DNA of 50,689 nucleotides from Porticoccaceae bacterium (GTDB lineage Bacteria > Pseudomonadota > Gammaproteobacteria > Pseudomonadales > Porticoccaceae): the NCBI GenBank assembly GCA_002710745.1, contig PALW01000062.1:1-50689 (forward strand), written 5' to 3'. Positions 25,395 through 35,309 of this stretch are shown here, piece by piece; position 1 is the first letter of the stretch; the number at the start of each line of letters is the position of its first letter. A model generated the notes under the pieces. The model saw only the letters and a list, made by a program, of their open reading frames with translations, had not been told where the DNA came from and ran no database searches. A program made the translations under genes and the position numbers.

Positions 25395-26423
25395 ATGATG
25401 AAAGTATTAGTAACTGGTAGTGCGGGCTTCATCGGCTCGGCTTTGTGCCTAAGGCTTTTGAAAAGGGGTGATTCAGTTATAGGCATTGATAACCATAATG
25501 ATTATTACGACGTGAATTTAAAAACTGCACGTTTAGAAAGGCACATACATCATGCAAACTATAAGCATCTAAGGATCAACCTTGCGGACAGATTTAAAAT
25601 GGAAGAACTTTTTTCGGGCCATCACTTTGACAGTGTGGTAAATCTGGCTGCACAGGCCGGTGTTAGGTATTCAATTGAAAATCCATCGTCCTATGTTGAT
25701 AGTAATTTACTAGGATTCGCAAATGTTTTGGAAGGATGCCGACAAAGTGACGTAAAACATTTGGTCTATGCCTCCTCAAGCTCTGTTTATGGGTCAAATA
25801 CTAGAGAGCCTTTCGCGGTTAATCATAGTGTTGACCATCCAGTAAGTTTTTATGCTGCTACGAAGAAGGCTAATGAGCTAATGGCTCACTCTTATAGTCA
25901 CCTGTATAGGATTCCTACTACAGGGTTAAGGTTTTTCACCGTATATGGACCATATGACAGGCCTGATATGGCTTTACAAAAGTTTACAAGAGCTATTATG
26001 GATGGAAAATCTATCAAAGTATTCAATTTTGGCAAACACAAGAGAGACTTTACTTTTATTGATGACATAATTGAGGGTGTTGTGAAGGTACTAGATACTC
26101 CTGCAAAAAGTAATCCAAAATGGAATAGTGATAAACCGGAGTCATCAAGTAGTAACGCTCCGTATCGACTTTATAATATAGGGAATAATAGCCCCGTTGA
26201 TCTTCTTGATTATATAGAGTGTCTTGAAAAATATCTCGGGAAAAAAGCAAAAAAAGAAATGTTGCCGATTCAACCAGGAGACGTTTTAAATACTTACGCT
26301 GACGTTCAAAATTTGGTGGAGGATTTTAATTATAGACCTTCGACGACGATAGATCAGGGTATTAAAAAATTTTGCGATTGGTACTTGTCTTATTACAGCC
26401 ATTATTCTGCACAAGATGAGTAA
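25395..26423 (+). CDS. UDP-glucuronate 4-epimerase
   Basis: This 342-residue extended SDR has GSAGFIGS (8-15), the FDSVVNLAAQAGVRYSIENP signature typical of UDP-GlcA 4-epimerases, a Ser cluster ASSSSVYG, and Tyr-x3-Lys in YAATK. The FTVYGPYDRPDMA and FNFGKHKRDFTFIDDI segments are also characteristic of this group. It interconverts UDP-glucuronate and UDP-galacturonate. The start is ATG 25395 or 25398. Its position directly after ugd supports a UDP-galacturonic acid product for the polymer. Confidence 0.9.
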   Translation: MMKVLVTGSAGFIGSALCLRLLKRGDSVIGIDNHNDYYDVNLKTARLERHIHHANYKHLRINLADRFKMEELFSGHHFDSVVNLAAQAGVRYSIENPSSYVDSNLLGFANVLEGCRQSDVKHLVYASSSSVYGSNTREPFAVNHSVDHPVSFYAATKKANELMAHSYSHLYRIPTTGLRFFTVYGPYDRPDMALQKFTRAIMDGKSIKVFNFGKHKRDFTFIDDIIEGVVKVLDTPAKSNPKWNSDKPESSSSNAPYRLYNIGNNSPVDLLDYIECLEKYLGKKAKKEMLPIQPGDVLNTYADVQNLVEDFNYRPSTTIDQGIKKFCDWYLSYYSHYSAQDE

Positions 26424-26473
26424 TTTATATTATCAAACAAAAAAATAAGTATATTTAAATTAAGGATGTAAAA

Positions 26474-27607
26474 GTGGATAAAGAAAAAGTTGCTTTGATT
26501 ACGGGTGTTACAGGGCAGGACGGATCATACCTCGCAGAATTTTTACTTGAAAAAGGATATGAAGTACATGGTATAAAGAGAAGGTCATCTTCCTTAAATA
26601 CCGAACGTATTGATCATATATATCAAGATCCACATTTACCTAATTCCAGATTGCATTTACATTATGGGGATCTCACTGATACTTCTAATCTCACTAGGAT
26701 CTTACATCAAGTCCAGCCCGATGAAATATATAATCTAGGTGCTCAGTCTCATGTGGCTGTATCTTTTGAGTCCCCTGAATATACCGCTGATGTTGATGGA
26801 ACTGGCACACTAAGATTATTGGAGGCGATTCGTTTTTTAAAGTTAGATAAAAAAACAAGGTTTTATCAGGCTTCCACATCAGAGTTATTTGGTGAGGTGC
26901 AAGAAGTACCGCAGCGGGAGACAACGCCCTTCTATCCCAGGTCACCATATGCAGTAGCGAAGATGTATGCCTATTGGATTACTAAAAATTATAGAGAGTC
27001 ATACGGTATATATGCTTGTAATGGTATTTTATTCAATCATGAGTCTCCTCGAAGAGGAGAGACTTTTGTAACTCGAAAAATAACTCGAGCTCTTGCAAAT
27101 ATTTCTCAAGGACAGGAAACTTGTTTGTACTTAGGGAACTTGGATGCTTTGAGAGATTGGGGTCACGCAAAGGATTATGTTCGAGTGCAATGGCTAATGC
27201 TGCAACAGGAGGAGCCTGAAGATTTTGTTATTGCAACCGGAAAACAAATAAGTGTGCGTGAATTTGTTCGAATTTCTGCTTTGGAACTTGGAATTGAGTT
27301 AGAATTTGAGAATGAGGGTATACGCGAATTTGCGAAAGTAAAAAGCATTTCAGGCAAAGATGCTCACTGTGTAAAGCAAGGAGATGTGATTGTTAGAGTT
27401 GATCCCCGATATTTCCGTCCAGCAGAAGTAGAGACCTTACTGGGAGATCCTTCAAAAGCCAAGAGAAAATTAGGCTGGGTCCCGGAGATTACTCTAGAAG
27501 AGATGTGTGCTGAGATGGTTGCACATGATCTTAAAATTGCAAAACAAAATGCCTTGCTTAAAAGCCATGGTTTCGAAATTTCAGTTGCTGTTGAGGATAA
27601 GGTTTAG
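26474..27607 (+). CDS. gmd: GDP-mannose 4,6-dehydratase
   Basis: The 377-residue protein has canonical Gmd features: [15 protein letters not shown] at the N-terminus, [15 protein letters not shown], the catalytic STSELFG (Thr and Glu), SPYAVAK with Tyr and Lys, and [16 protein letters not shown]. It converts GDP-mannose to GDP-4-keto-6-deoxymannose. The GTG start at 26474 has AAGGA seven to eight bases upstream. With ManC and the following synthase it makes the GDP-L-fucose route complete except for phosphomannomutase. Confidence 0.96.
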   Translation: MDKEKVALITGVTGQDGSYLAEFLLEKGYEVHGIKRRSSSLNTERIDHIYQDPHLPNSRLHLHYGDLTDTSNLTRILHQVQPDEIYNLGAQSHVAVSFESPEYTADVDGTGTLRLLEAIRFLKLDKKTRFYQASTSELFGEVQEVPQRETTPFYPRSPYAVAKMYAYWITKNYRESYGIYACNGILFNHESPRRGETFVTRKITRALANISQGQETCLYLGNLDALRDWGHAKDYVRVQWLMLQQEEPEDFVIATGKQISVREFVRISALELGIELEFENEGIREFAKVKSISGKDAHCVKQGDVIVRVDPRYFRPAEVETLLGDPSKAKRKLGWVPEITLEEMCAEMVAHDLKIAKQNALLKSHGFEISVAVEDKV

Positions 27608-27750
27608 ATTTTTTAAACGCTTCAAAATGATCGCATATGCACCTATTTTTTTCTTAATGGAACCACCTTTGCGATTAAATGGTGATCTCTCATGACACAG
27701 ATGTATTTATATCATTAATTACCCCTCATAAGAAAGGTTACAATAATTAT

Positions 27751-28866
27751 ATGAATTTACATGACAAAATATTTGTTGCGGGACACCTAGGATTGGTTGG
27801 ATCGAATATTCTAAAAAGATTGCAAGATATGGGGTTTACGAATTTATTAGTTAGAACTCATAAAGATTTAGATCTTACTGTCCAAGCTGATGTAAATGAA
27901 TTCTTTTTATCAGAAAAACCATGCTATGTAATATTGGCCGCAGGAAAAGTTGGAGGTATCCTCGCGAACAATACATATCCTGCCGATTTTATTTATAAAA
28001 ATATAATGATTCAGGCAAATGTAATAGAGGCTTCATTTAAAAGTGATGTTAAAAAGCTCTTATTTTTGGGGAGTACATGTATCTATCCAAAACAAGTACC
28101 CCAACCTATGAGTGAGACCGCTCTGCTTACAAATACTCTGGAACCAACGAATGAACCTTATGCTTTGGCTAAGATCGCGGGTATAAAGCTTTGTGAGTCT
28201 TATAATCGACAATATGGTACTGATTATCGATCTGTGATGCCTACTAATCTTTATGGGGAAAATGATAATTTTCATTTAGAAAACTCGCATGTAATCCCTG
28301 CAATAATGAGAAAATTTCATTTAGCAAAATGCATAGAAACAAATAACTGGGATCTATTGAGAGAGGATCTAAGGAATACTCCTATTGCGGGAGTTTCATT
28401 CTCTAGTTCCGAGAATTTAATTCTTAAAGCCCTCAATGACAATGGCATTTCTGTTAAAAGAACTGGCTCGAGTCAACATCTAGAGGTTTCAGTTTCTATT
28501 TGGGGAACTGGTCAAGTGAGGCGAGAATTCTTACATGTTGATGATATGGTTTCAGGATCAATTTTTTTGTTAACTTTGGATAAAGAGTCCTATAAATCTA
28601 ATACTCGTCCTATGCTATCTCATGTCAATATTGGTACTGGTAAAGATATCACCATCAAAGATTTGGCTGAGACTTTGAAAGATATTTGTAAGTTTAAGGG
28701 AACTATTTGCTTCGACCATACTAAACCAGATGGACCAAAACAGAAGTTGACCGATGTTTCCCGTATTAATGAGATGGGATGGTCTTACAAAATTTTATTG
28801 AAGGACGGTTTGAGGCAAACCTACAATAATTACACAAAAAAACTTAGTAGCCGGAGAAGCGTCTGA
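27751..28866 (+). CDS. fcl: GDP-L-fucose synthase
   Basis: From ATG 27751 the protein has 371 residues. It has [13 protein letters not shown] (NADP binding), [20 protein letters not shown] (catalytic Ser), [18 protein letters not shown] (Tyr and Lys), [13 protein letters not shown], and [15 protein letters not shown], all GDP-fucose synthase marks. It epimerises and reduces GDP-4-keto-6-deoxymannose to GDP-L-fucose. It is about 50 residues longer than E. coli Fcl, mainly because of an insertion after the NDNFH region (about residues 180-245). An in-frame ATG at 27679 would add 24 unlikely residues. GDP-fucose is probably used by the GT11 enzyme at 34380. Confidence 0.92.
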   Translation: MNLHDKIFVAGHLGLVGSNILKRLQDMGFTNLLVRTHKDLDLTVQADVNEFFLSEKPCYVILAAGKVGGILANNTYPADFIYKNIMIQANVIEASFKSDVKKLLFLGSTCIYPKQVPQPMSETALLTNTLEPTNEPYALAKIAGIKLCESYNRQYGTDYRSVMPTNLYGENDNFHLENSHVIPAIMRKFHLAKCIETNNWDLLREDLRNTPIAGVSFSSSENLILKALNDNGISVKRTGSSQHLEVSVSIWGTGQVRREFLHVDDMVSGSIFLLTLDKESYKSNTRPMLSHVNIGTGKDITIKDLAETLKDICKFKGTICFDHTKPDGPKQKLTDVSRINEMGWSYKILLKDGLRQTYNNYTKKLSSRRSV

Positions 28867-28925
28867 ATTCTCTTTTCAAAGCTCTTTAAGAATTAGTAGC
28901 TAAGGAATAGTAAAGGAAAATAATT

Positions 28926-30659
28926 ATGAGTGTTTTTGGAAAAATTCCCATGCTATGGGGACACTTATCAAAGATTCGAAGAGTGCAGTTTTTCCTCATT
29001 CTCATAATGATGTTGTTTGCTTCTGTTGCTGAGATTTTTAGTCTGGGAGCCGTAATTCCTTTTCTCGCCGCTCTTACCTCACCGGAATTACTTTTCAATG
29101 ATTCTCGAGCTCAACCACTTATAATATTTTTTGGCATTAAGGAACCTAATGAACTTATTTTACCGATAACAATTGTATTTATTGCTGGAGCATTATTAGC
29201 TGGGATTCTAAGAATTTTATTACTTGTCATCATGACCAAATTTTCGTTTTCAACAGGAGCTGACTTGAGTATCGAAATATATCGGCGAACATTATATAAA
29301 CCGTATACTTTTCATCTTGATAACAATAGTAGTGAAGTAATAAATGGAATAATGACAAAGACGAACACGGTTATAGGTGGAATAATTACCCCTACTCTAA
29401 ATTCTATTAGTTCAATAATATTGTTATGTAGTATTCTGTTAACGTTGTTGATCATCAGTCCTTTTATGACTTTATCAGCATTTAGTATTTTCTTCTTGTT
29501 GTACTCAACGATTTTTTTCTTCATGAAGTTTCGTCTCGAATCTAATGGTCATATCATTGCAAAAGAGACTACTAATATGTTTAGAAGCTTAAGAGAAGGA
29601 TTAGGTGCAATCCGAGAGGTAATTATTTTCGGGTCTCAGGAGTTTTACGCACAGTATTACCGAAAAGCGGATCTAAAATTCCGAGAGGCTTCTGCGGTAA
29701 ATGTTATAATAACCTCGAGTCCGCGGTTTGCTATGGAAGCTGTCGGAATGAGTGTAATAGCTATTTTGGCCTTTGTTTTGTTTAATAAAGGTAATGGTAA
29801 TGTCGTCCCTTTGCTGGGAGCTCTAGCTCTTGGATCACAAAGGATGCTTCCAGTTTTACAGCTTCTCTATTCCTCTTATTCTACAATTAGTGGCTCTGAC
29901 GCTTCGTTCCAGGATGTACTCAATCTTTTAGGGTCACCTCATGATCATAAAACGGCTGTAATCTCCGGTTCGTTGCCATTTGAAAAACAAATAAGTTTGG
30001 TCGGAGTAAGCTATAGATACAAGGAAAATCTGCCTTATATTTTTAAAGATGTTAATTTAACGATAAAGAAAGGGAGCAAAGTTGGTTTTATTGGAGAAAC
30101 TGGATGCGGGAAAAGCACTTTATTGGATATCATGATGGGACTTTTAAAACCTTCAGAAGGACACATTTACGTGGATGACCAAAAAATTTCTTCGGAAAAT
30201 TATCAACAATGGCACCAAAATATAGCAAATGTGCCTCAATCTATATTTTTAGCAGATACTACAATTCGGGAAAATATAGCATTAGGAGTACCAGAAGAAG
30301 AAATTGATGATCGAAGAGTTGAAAAGGTTGCCAAGCAAGCAAGAATTTACGACACAATAGTAAAATCTGACAAACAGTATGATACTTTCGTAGGAGAGGC
30401 GGGGGTCAGACTGTCAGGTGGTCAAAAACAGCGTATAGGTATTGCCAGAGCTTTGTTCAAGAAACGTAAATTAATAATATTTGATGAGGCCACTAGTGCT
30501 TTAGACGACGAAACCGAGAAAAATGTGATGGAAGAGCTCAATGCTTTAGATGATGATTTGACTATTCTCTTGATTGCTCATCGCGTGTCAACTTTGAGTG
30601 GTTGTGATCATGTTTACCAATTATCTCAGGGTAGCTTAAAAGAGGTAAAGGATTTTTGA
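28926..30659 (+). CDS. ABC transporter, fused permease-ATPase (PglK/MsbA-like candidate flippase)
   Basis: This 577-residue half-transporter has about six membrane helices in the first 320 residues. Its nucleotide-binding domain has Walker A GETGCGKST (390-398), signature LSGGQ (496-500), Walker B LIIFDEATSALD (about 514-525) and the H-loop IAHRVST. The size and the VPQSIFLADTTIRENIALG Q-loop region resemble PglK/WlaB, which flips undecaprenyl-linked oligosaccharides. Because no Wzx-type polytopic flippase is seen in the window, this protein probably moves the lipid-linked repeat unit to the periplasm. That role is an inference. Confidence 0.88.
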   Translation: MSVFGKIPMLWGHLSKIRRVQFFLILIMMLFASVAEIFSLGAVIPFLAALTSPELLFNDSRAQPLIIFFGIKEPNELILPITIVFIAGALLAGILRILLLVIMTKFSFSTGADLSIEIYRRTLYKPYTFHLDNNSSEVINGIMTKTNTVIGGIITPTLNSISSIILLCSILLTLLIISPFMTLSAFSIFFLLYSTIFFFMKFRLESNGHIIAKETTNMFRSLREGLGAIREVIIFGSQEFYAQYYRKADLKFREASAVNVIITSSPRFAMEAVGMSVIAILAFVLFNKGNGNVVPLLGALALGSQRMLPVLQLLYSSYSTISGSDASFQDVLNLLGSPHDHKTAVISGSLPFEKQISLVGVSYRYKENLPYIFKDVNLTIKKGSKVGFIGETGCGKSTLLDIMMGLLKPSEGHIYVDDQKISSENYQQWHQNIANVPQSIFLADTTIRENIALGVPEEEIDDRRVEKVAKQARIYDTIVKSDKQYDTFVGEAGVRLSGGQKQRIGIARALFKKRKLIIFDEATSALDDETEKNVMEELNALDDDLTILLIAHRVSTLSGCDHVYQLSQGSLKEVKDF

Positions 30660-30862
30660 TTCATTGATTATTCAGCTTGGACAAATGTCATTTAGATGCT
30701 TAATATTTTTTGTTGAGTCACAAAAGGATATAGTTCAATCGGCTCGTTATTGGTAAAAAGTTCATTATTAAATTTATTTGCTCTTTGAATCAGTGCGATA
30801 CTGAGGTGTCTCTGAATTAACATAATATACTCTCGTAACGTGTCACATTTATTAGGCTTGAT

Positions 30863-32200
30863 ATGATTATTTATATCCCAATTGAAATTCCCGTGCGTGA
30901 ACTCCCTGGATATTTGTTGTTCTGTGCATCAGCTAAATCGCGAGGGCACACGGTAGTGATGGCGTCAGGCATAAGTCTCTTCTTACTGCTTCGCTGTAAA
31001 GCGCTTTTGAAAGGCTGTTACCTTATTAAGAACGTAAACATTCCTGATCGATCAAAAAAGGTTTATTCGAGATTTATACATCAAGGTTTTGACCTTTACT
31101 GCCAGGAACAAGAATCGTCAGTACTTTTTGGAAATTTTAAAAGTCATCTTGATGTTTTAAATATCCGCAGTGATCAAGTTATGCCATTCAAGGGAGTTTT
31201 TTGTTGGGGCCAAAGAGATTTCAAGGAGTACAAGAAATTTTTTCACGAGCAAGAACATATATTTCATGATGTCGGTTCTTTGCGGGCAGACATTTGGTCC
31301 ACAAAATATATACAATTAAGAGCAAGTAAAAGATCAGAGGGTCAAAAGCCATATTTACTTTTTGTTTCAAATTTTGGCTATGTCATGGGCAAAAGACATT
31401 GGGCTGAAGAGTCGTTAGTTTCAAGGAGTTTGGAGCATTTTGAAACGTTAAGTCAAGAACAAACTTTTATAAATGCAATTGCACAAGAGAGCAAGATATG
31501 TAGCGAAATGATCAATGCTGTGAAACATCTTTCTCAAAAATACGATCAATATGATATTTTGATTCGACCGCACCCAAGAGATGATATTGATAAATGGAAA
31601 CATATTTTTTGTAACAATAAAAATGTTTTTGTGACGGGTAACGATGATTCAATTAGTCATTGGATTCAAAATGCATGTGCAGTAATACAAAATGGATGTA
31701 CAAGTGCATTAGAGGCTACGTTGCAAAAAGTACCAGTAATAAGTTTTGGGTCTGAAAGGATTTATGATGATCTTAGTATCCCAAACAAGCTTGGTATGAG
31801 AGCAAAGTCCTTACTTGAGTTAGAACAAGTATTAGAAAATATTCTGATACCTCAGAATTATATCCAAAGTCAGGATAAATCTGATGCATTACTAGAACCA
31901 ATTGTATCTAGAAACGGAGACAGCTCTTCAAAGATTTTAAAAATAATGGAGGAGAACAGTCCATCATTGATGCATCAAGAGATTACTTTTGGGGATATGT
32001 TAAAAATAAAGGCAATTTTAGCTACTAAGAGATTTTTTGACTCTCTACGAAGAGTAATTGGAGTAAAAGATTTGGATGTAGATACTTTTGACTTTCGAGA
32101 TAAAATATTAGAGCAAGATCTCAGGATTATCTGCTCAGTTTTAGATCTGAAAGAGCCTGAAGTAACAAGACTAAACAAAAGTTTCCTTCTAATCAGATAA
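30863..32200 (+). CDS. Surface carbohydrate biosynthesis protein (GT-B-like transferase)
   Basis: The 445-residue protein resembles a family annotated only as surface carbohydrate biosynthesis proteins. ILIRPHPRDD (about residue 235) and the downstream AVIQNGCTSALEATLQKVPVISFG segment are typical of GT-B enzymes related to CDP-glycerol and Kdo/sialic-type transferases. Relatives often co-occur with NeuB/NeuA genes, so transfer of the CMP-nonulosonate is a reasonable guess but not shown. It starts with ATG 30863 after a 203-base gap in which I found nothing recognisable. Confidence 0.75.
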   Translation: MIIYIPIEIPVRELPGYLLFCASAKSRGHTVVMASGISLFLLLRCKALLKGCYLIKNVNIPDRSKKVYSRFIHQGFDLYCQEQESSVLFGNFKSHLDVLNIRSDQVMPFKGVFCWGQRDFKEYKKFFHEQEHIFHDVGSLRADIWSTKYIQLRASKRSEGQKPYLLFVSNFGYVMGKRHWAEESLVSRSLEHFETLSQEQTFINAIAQESKICSEMINAVKHLSQKYDQYDILIRPHPRDDIDKWKHIFCNNKNVFVTGNDDSISHWIQNACAVIQNGCTSALEATLQKVPVISFGSERIYDDLSIPNKLGMRAKSLLELEQVLENILIPQNYIQSQDKSDALLEPIVSRNGDSSSKILKIMEENSPSLMHQEITFGDMLKIKAILATKRFFDSLRRVIGVKDLDVDTFDFRDKILEQDLRIICSVLDLKEPEVTRLNKSFLLIR

Positions 32201-32217
32201 ACGTATTAAGGGCAACT

Positions 32218-32478
32218 ATGGATCTTGCAGATGATTATCCCGATAGTGATATGATTGGGTGTCGCTTTTTAAAATTCAAGACCACATGCCTTTTGTTTAT
32301 AGTGGCTTGTATATTTCAGTTTAGTTATCTCATCTCCCCTTGGCTCACATTTTTTATTCTTGACTGTGTATTAAGTGTCTACTTACTTAGTCTTTTTCAA
32401 GGTAACTTAAGATACCTGTTTTTTTTTTCATCCTTTGTTTGTTTTTATTTCAGCACCATTTTTTCAGATTCCATATGA
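32218..32478 (+). pseudogene. N-terminal fragment of candidate Wzy, frameshifted at T10
   Basis: ATG 32218, with AAGGG about six bases upstream, opens an 86-residue frame with two hydrophobic helices. It runs through a ten-T homopolymer (32419-32428) and ends at 32478. The next frame is open from 32411 onward and holds the remaining membrane protein. Skipping one base in the tract joins them as LRYLFFFHPLFVFISAP and gives one protein of 455 residues. The break may be a sequencing error, a real inactivation or a phase-variable switch. Confidence 0.65.
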
Positions 32479-33586
32479 CGAAATTGGTGTTGGCTTCACG
32501 TATCTTGACACTTTTAATATGGTAATCGATTCGACAACGCTTGGACTAAGTTCGGGTTTAGGCGAATACTACAGTGATAAAGAATCGGTATTTGGATTTG
32601 GCAAGGTATATTTTGGTATTATCCCGATCATTTTTCTTCCAAATTTAATAGCCATTGAGCCCGAACCTCATTTACTCTATTACTCAATGTCATTGTTTAG
32701 CTTGATTTATGTTGCCTTAGCGGCTTTTGTCTCAAGATTCTATAATATTTTGACTAGTAAAAATTTATTGATAATAGCTCTATATGCTACCGTTTCTCCC
32801 ACTTTTCTTGAAATCAACTCTACTTTGCACAGATACAGCATGCTGATCGGCGGATTGTTTCTGTTTCTGCTGTCTTACATAGGCTTACGAGAAAAGAATA
32901 GATCAAAGAGTGATGTTTTTGGGTTATTGATTTTTACTATTATCTCAATCTTTTTTATTGGCTTTTCAAAACCTCAGATCATTTATGTGCTTATTATGTT
33001 CATAAGTCTTGACTTGTTATTTGCAAACAAGCTCCACTTGATTTCAAGAATTTTTATCCGAATGGATAGGAGATTATTTTTTGTTTTAGTAGTGTTCTTT
33101 CTTCAAATATTTTCTTTATTCATCTTGCCAGAGGAACACAAAAGTATTGCTGCCAACTATGGTGGTCAATTAACAGCTCTTGCTAATGTGCCGATTTTGG
33201 GTTTTATCTTACGTTTAGTATACGCTGTCTTATCTCCTTTTCCTTGGGTAGGTTTTGCTCAGTGGGAGCTCTATGGATTTAATTATATGTTTCTCTTCGT
33301 CCATATTATTTCAGCCTTTCTGGCGGCATGGATTATTTTGTCAGTAATTTTTTCGCTAAATAAGATATGGCAAATTGAATATCAGGATAGATTAATAATC
33401 ATTTTTGGAATTTGTGTGCTTTTTTCTATCAATTTTTCTGCCATTGGATTCCATGTTTATTTAGCACCAGCCCTACCATTTCTATCAATCTTACTTTCTA
33501 ATAAAGGGCTGAGAGTAAATGCTATTTATCCTTTAATATTTTGTATCACTTTGGAGGTTGTGGCTCACATGGCCAGGTTAATATAA
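32435..33586 (+). CDS. Polytopic membrane protein, candidate O-unit polymerase (Wzy/EpsG-like)
   Basis: The frame encodes 383 residues with about eight to nine hydrophobic helices. It has a segment EINSTLHRYSMLIGGLFLFLLSYI, reminiscent of the Asn-Arg-containing helix of EpsG/Wzy proteins, and a periplasmic-type loop around FILPEEHKSIAANYGG. Its nominal TTG start at 32435 has no ribosome-binding site and lies after the T10 tract, so the true start is almost certainly ATG 32218 in another frame. A Wzz partner upstream and the absence of any other Wzy-like protein in the window support polymerase function. Wzy proteins are too divergent for certainty. Confidence 0.6.
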   Translation: MFVFISAPFFQIPYDEIGVGFTYLDTFNMVIDSTTLGLSSGLGEYYSDKESVFGFGKVYFGIIPIIFLPNLIAIEPEPHLLYYSMSLFSLIYVALAAFVSRFYNILTSKNLLIIALYATVSPTFLEINSTLHRYSMLIGGLFLFLLSYIGLREKNRSKSDVFGLLIFTIISIFFIGFSKPQIIYVLIMFISLDLLFANKLHLISRIFIRMDRRLFFVLVVFFLQIFSLFILPEEHKSIAANYGGQLTALANVPILGFILRLVYAVLSPFPWVGFAQWELYGFNYMFLFVHIISAFLAAWIILSVIFSLNKIWQIEYQDRLIIIFGICVLFSINFSAIGFHVYLAPALPFLSILLSNKGLRVNAIYPLIFCITLEVVAHMARLI

Positions 33587-33588
33587 AT

Positions 33589-34374
33589 ATGAAAAATGTT
33601 TTGAAAAAGATTTTGTGGTTATTGGCGCAAATAGGTATTCATCCGCTTGTTTTCATAAAATCAGTGAGAGGTTTACCATTTTTCATGAAAGATTGGATTC
33701 ACTTTCGCAAAAGTTATTCAGGCAGGATGAATTTTACTCCTTGTTTGCATGATAGATTTGAAGAGGGAGGAGTAACTAAAAATGAGTATTTTTGGCAAGA
33801 TTTATTAGTGGCGCAGTGGATTCATAGTAATAATCCCCGTAAACACTTAGATGTCGGATCGCGAATTGATGGGTTTGTGGCGCATGTTGCTAGTTTCCGT
33901 GATGTAGAAGTTATTGATATACGGCCTGTGAGCACTCAAATACCTGGTGTCTCATTCTACAAGGGTGATTTAATGAAAGGATTGCCTCTTTTACAAAATA
34001 AAAAAGAGGGAGGATATTGTGATTCATTATCATGCCTGCACACAATTGAGCATTTTGGACTAGGTCGTTATGGAGATGATTTAGATGTTCTTGGTTATCA
34101 AAAAGGTATAGAGAACTTAGCTACCTTGCTGGAGGTTGGAGGTATTTTTTATCTCTCCACCCCAATAGGAAAAGAGAGAGTCGAGTTTAATGCCAACCGG
34201 GTATTTGATCCAAGAACCATTATTGAGGTAGCAAAAAAGAATAAATTATCTCTGGAATCCTTAATAACTATTGAGAATAATCAGCCTCACAACGTATTAA
34301 TTGATGAAGAGATTTTGGGAGCTTTAGCAGAAAAAAAATACAGTTTGGGTATATTCACTTTTAAGAGATTATAA
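33589..34374 (+). CDS. DUF268-family protein (SAM-methyltransferase-like fold)
   Basis: From ATG 33589 the protein has 261 residues. KHLDVGSRIDGFVAHVA resembles a methyltransferase motif I, VIDIRP a motif II, and DSLSCLHTIEHFGLGRYGD a motif IV, as in the DUF268 group found in polysaccharide clusters. The activity is unproven in that family; methylation of a sugar is the usual guess. The start follows the stop of the candidate polymerase by two bases; a longer frame starting at 33541 would overlap that gene. The N-terminus carries a basic, partly hydrophobic stretch that may bring it to the membrane. Confidence 0.75.
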   Translation: MKNVLKKILWLLAQIGIHPLVFIKSVRGLPFFMKDWIHFRKSYSGRMNFTPCLHDRFEEGGVTKNEYFWQDLLVAQWIHSNNPRKHLDVGSRIDGFVAHVASFRDVEVIDIRPVSTQIPGVSFYKGDLMKGLPLLQNKKEGGYCDSLSCLHTIEHFGLGRYGDDLDVLGYQKGIENLATLLEVGGIFYLSTPIGKERVEFNANRVFDPRTIIEVAKKNKLSLESLITIENNQPHNVLIDEEILGALAEKKYSLGIFTFKRL

Positions 34375-34379
34375 TTATT

Positions 34380-35276
34380 TTGGGTGCGGTAAAAAATAAA
34401 AAAGTCATAGCTAGAATAGTCGGAGGTATAGGTAATCAATTATTTGTTTACGCCGCAGCGCGGAGGTTGGCATTATTAAATGATGCAGAACTAGTTCTCG
34501 ACACCGTTAGTGGTTTTAAATACGATTCAAAATATCAAAGACACTTCCAATTAAGACATTTTTGTCTCGATTTCAGAGAAGCGACATATCGAGAGCGTCT
34601 CGAACCATTCTCAGTTCCTCGACGATACTTTAAGAGGTTGCAGAGTAGAGTTTGGGGGTTTAAAAACACCTTTATTACTGATCCTAAAAATATTTTTGAT
34701 CCTTCAATTTTAAGTTTCAAATTTAGTGGTGAACTATTTTTGGAGGGGTACTGGCAAGATGAGCGATATTTTAAAGATGCTGAATCGGTAATTCGCAAAG
34801 AGTTAAAATTCATACCGCCGACTGACGAATTGAACTTATCTGTCGCAGAAAGCATTCGGAGTAAGCTATCTATAGCCATTCATGTGCGGTTTTTTTTCGA
34901 CCCTGATTCCGGTGAGAATATTAATATGAACTATTACAATTCTGCAATAAGAAGCATGGAGAAAAAGTTTAAAAATGCACATTATTTTTTATTCTCTGAT
35001 AAACCTGATGAGGCTAAGAGAAAGATTAACTTGCCAAATCATAGGTTTACGCTTATTGGTCATAATTTTGGTGACGAAAACAGTTATGCAGATCTATGGT
35101 TAATGAGTCTTTGTGACCATTTTATTATTGCGAATAGCACCTATAGTTGGTGGGGTGCCTGGTTATCTGAGAGTAATGTTAAGTATGTGATTGCACCAAG
35201 TCTTGAGACTCTTGGTTCAGAGGATGCATTTGGTAATTTCAATAGAATCGTCTTGAATGATTGGGATAGAGTTTAG
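34380..35276 (+). CDS. Glycosyltransferase family 11 (alpha-1,2-fucosyltransferase-like)
   Basis: This 298-residue protein has the GT11 N-terminus (GGIGNQLFVYAAARRLAL, 15-32), LEGYWQDERYF, IAIHVRFFFD (165-174), and the C-terminal NSTYSWWGAWLS motif. GT11 enzymes move L-fucose from GDP-fucose to the 2-OH of a galactose or similar acceptor. GDP-fucose is made by genes upstream. The usual His-x-Arg-Arg-x-Asp motif is changed to His168-Val-Arg170-Phe-Phe-Phe-Asp174, so the second Arg is missing; substrate details may differ. TTG 34380 is the only near start. Confidence 0.88.
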   Translation: MGAVKNKKVIARIVGGIGNQLFVYAAARRLALLNDAELVLDTVSGFKYDSKYQRHFQLRHFCLDFREATYRERLEPFSVPRRYFKRLQSRVWGFKNTFITDPKNIFDPSILSFKFSGELFLEGYWQDERYFKDAESVIRKELKFIPPTDELNLSVAESIRSKLSIAIHVRFFFDPDSGENINMNYYNSAIRSMEKKFKNAHYFLFSDKPDEAKRKINLPNHRFTLIGHNFGDENSYADLWLMSLCDHFIIANSTYSWWGAWLSESNVKYVIAPSLETLGSEDAFGNFNRIVLNDWDRV

Positions 35277-35309
35277 TAAAAAATACTGCTTTAAGAAGGA
35301 TTAAGTAAA

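Noticed and set aside
30660..30862. Hidden small gene or terminator in the gap after the ABC transporter
   Set aside because: No frame with a start and ribosome-binding site and no GC-rich stem with T-run was found in these 203 bases.
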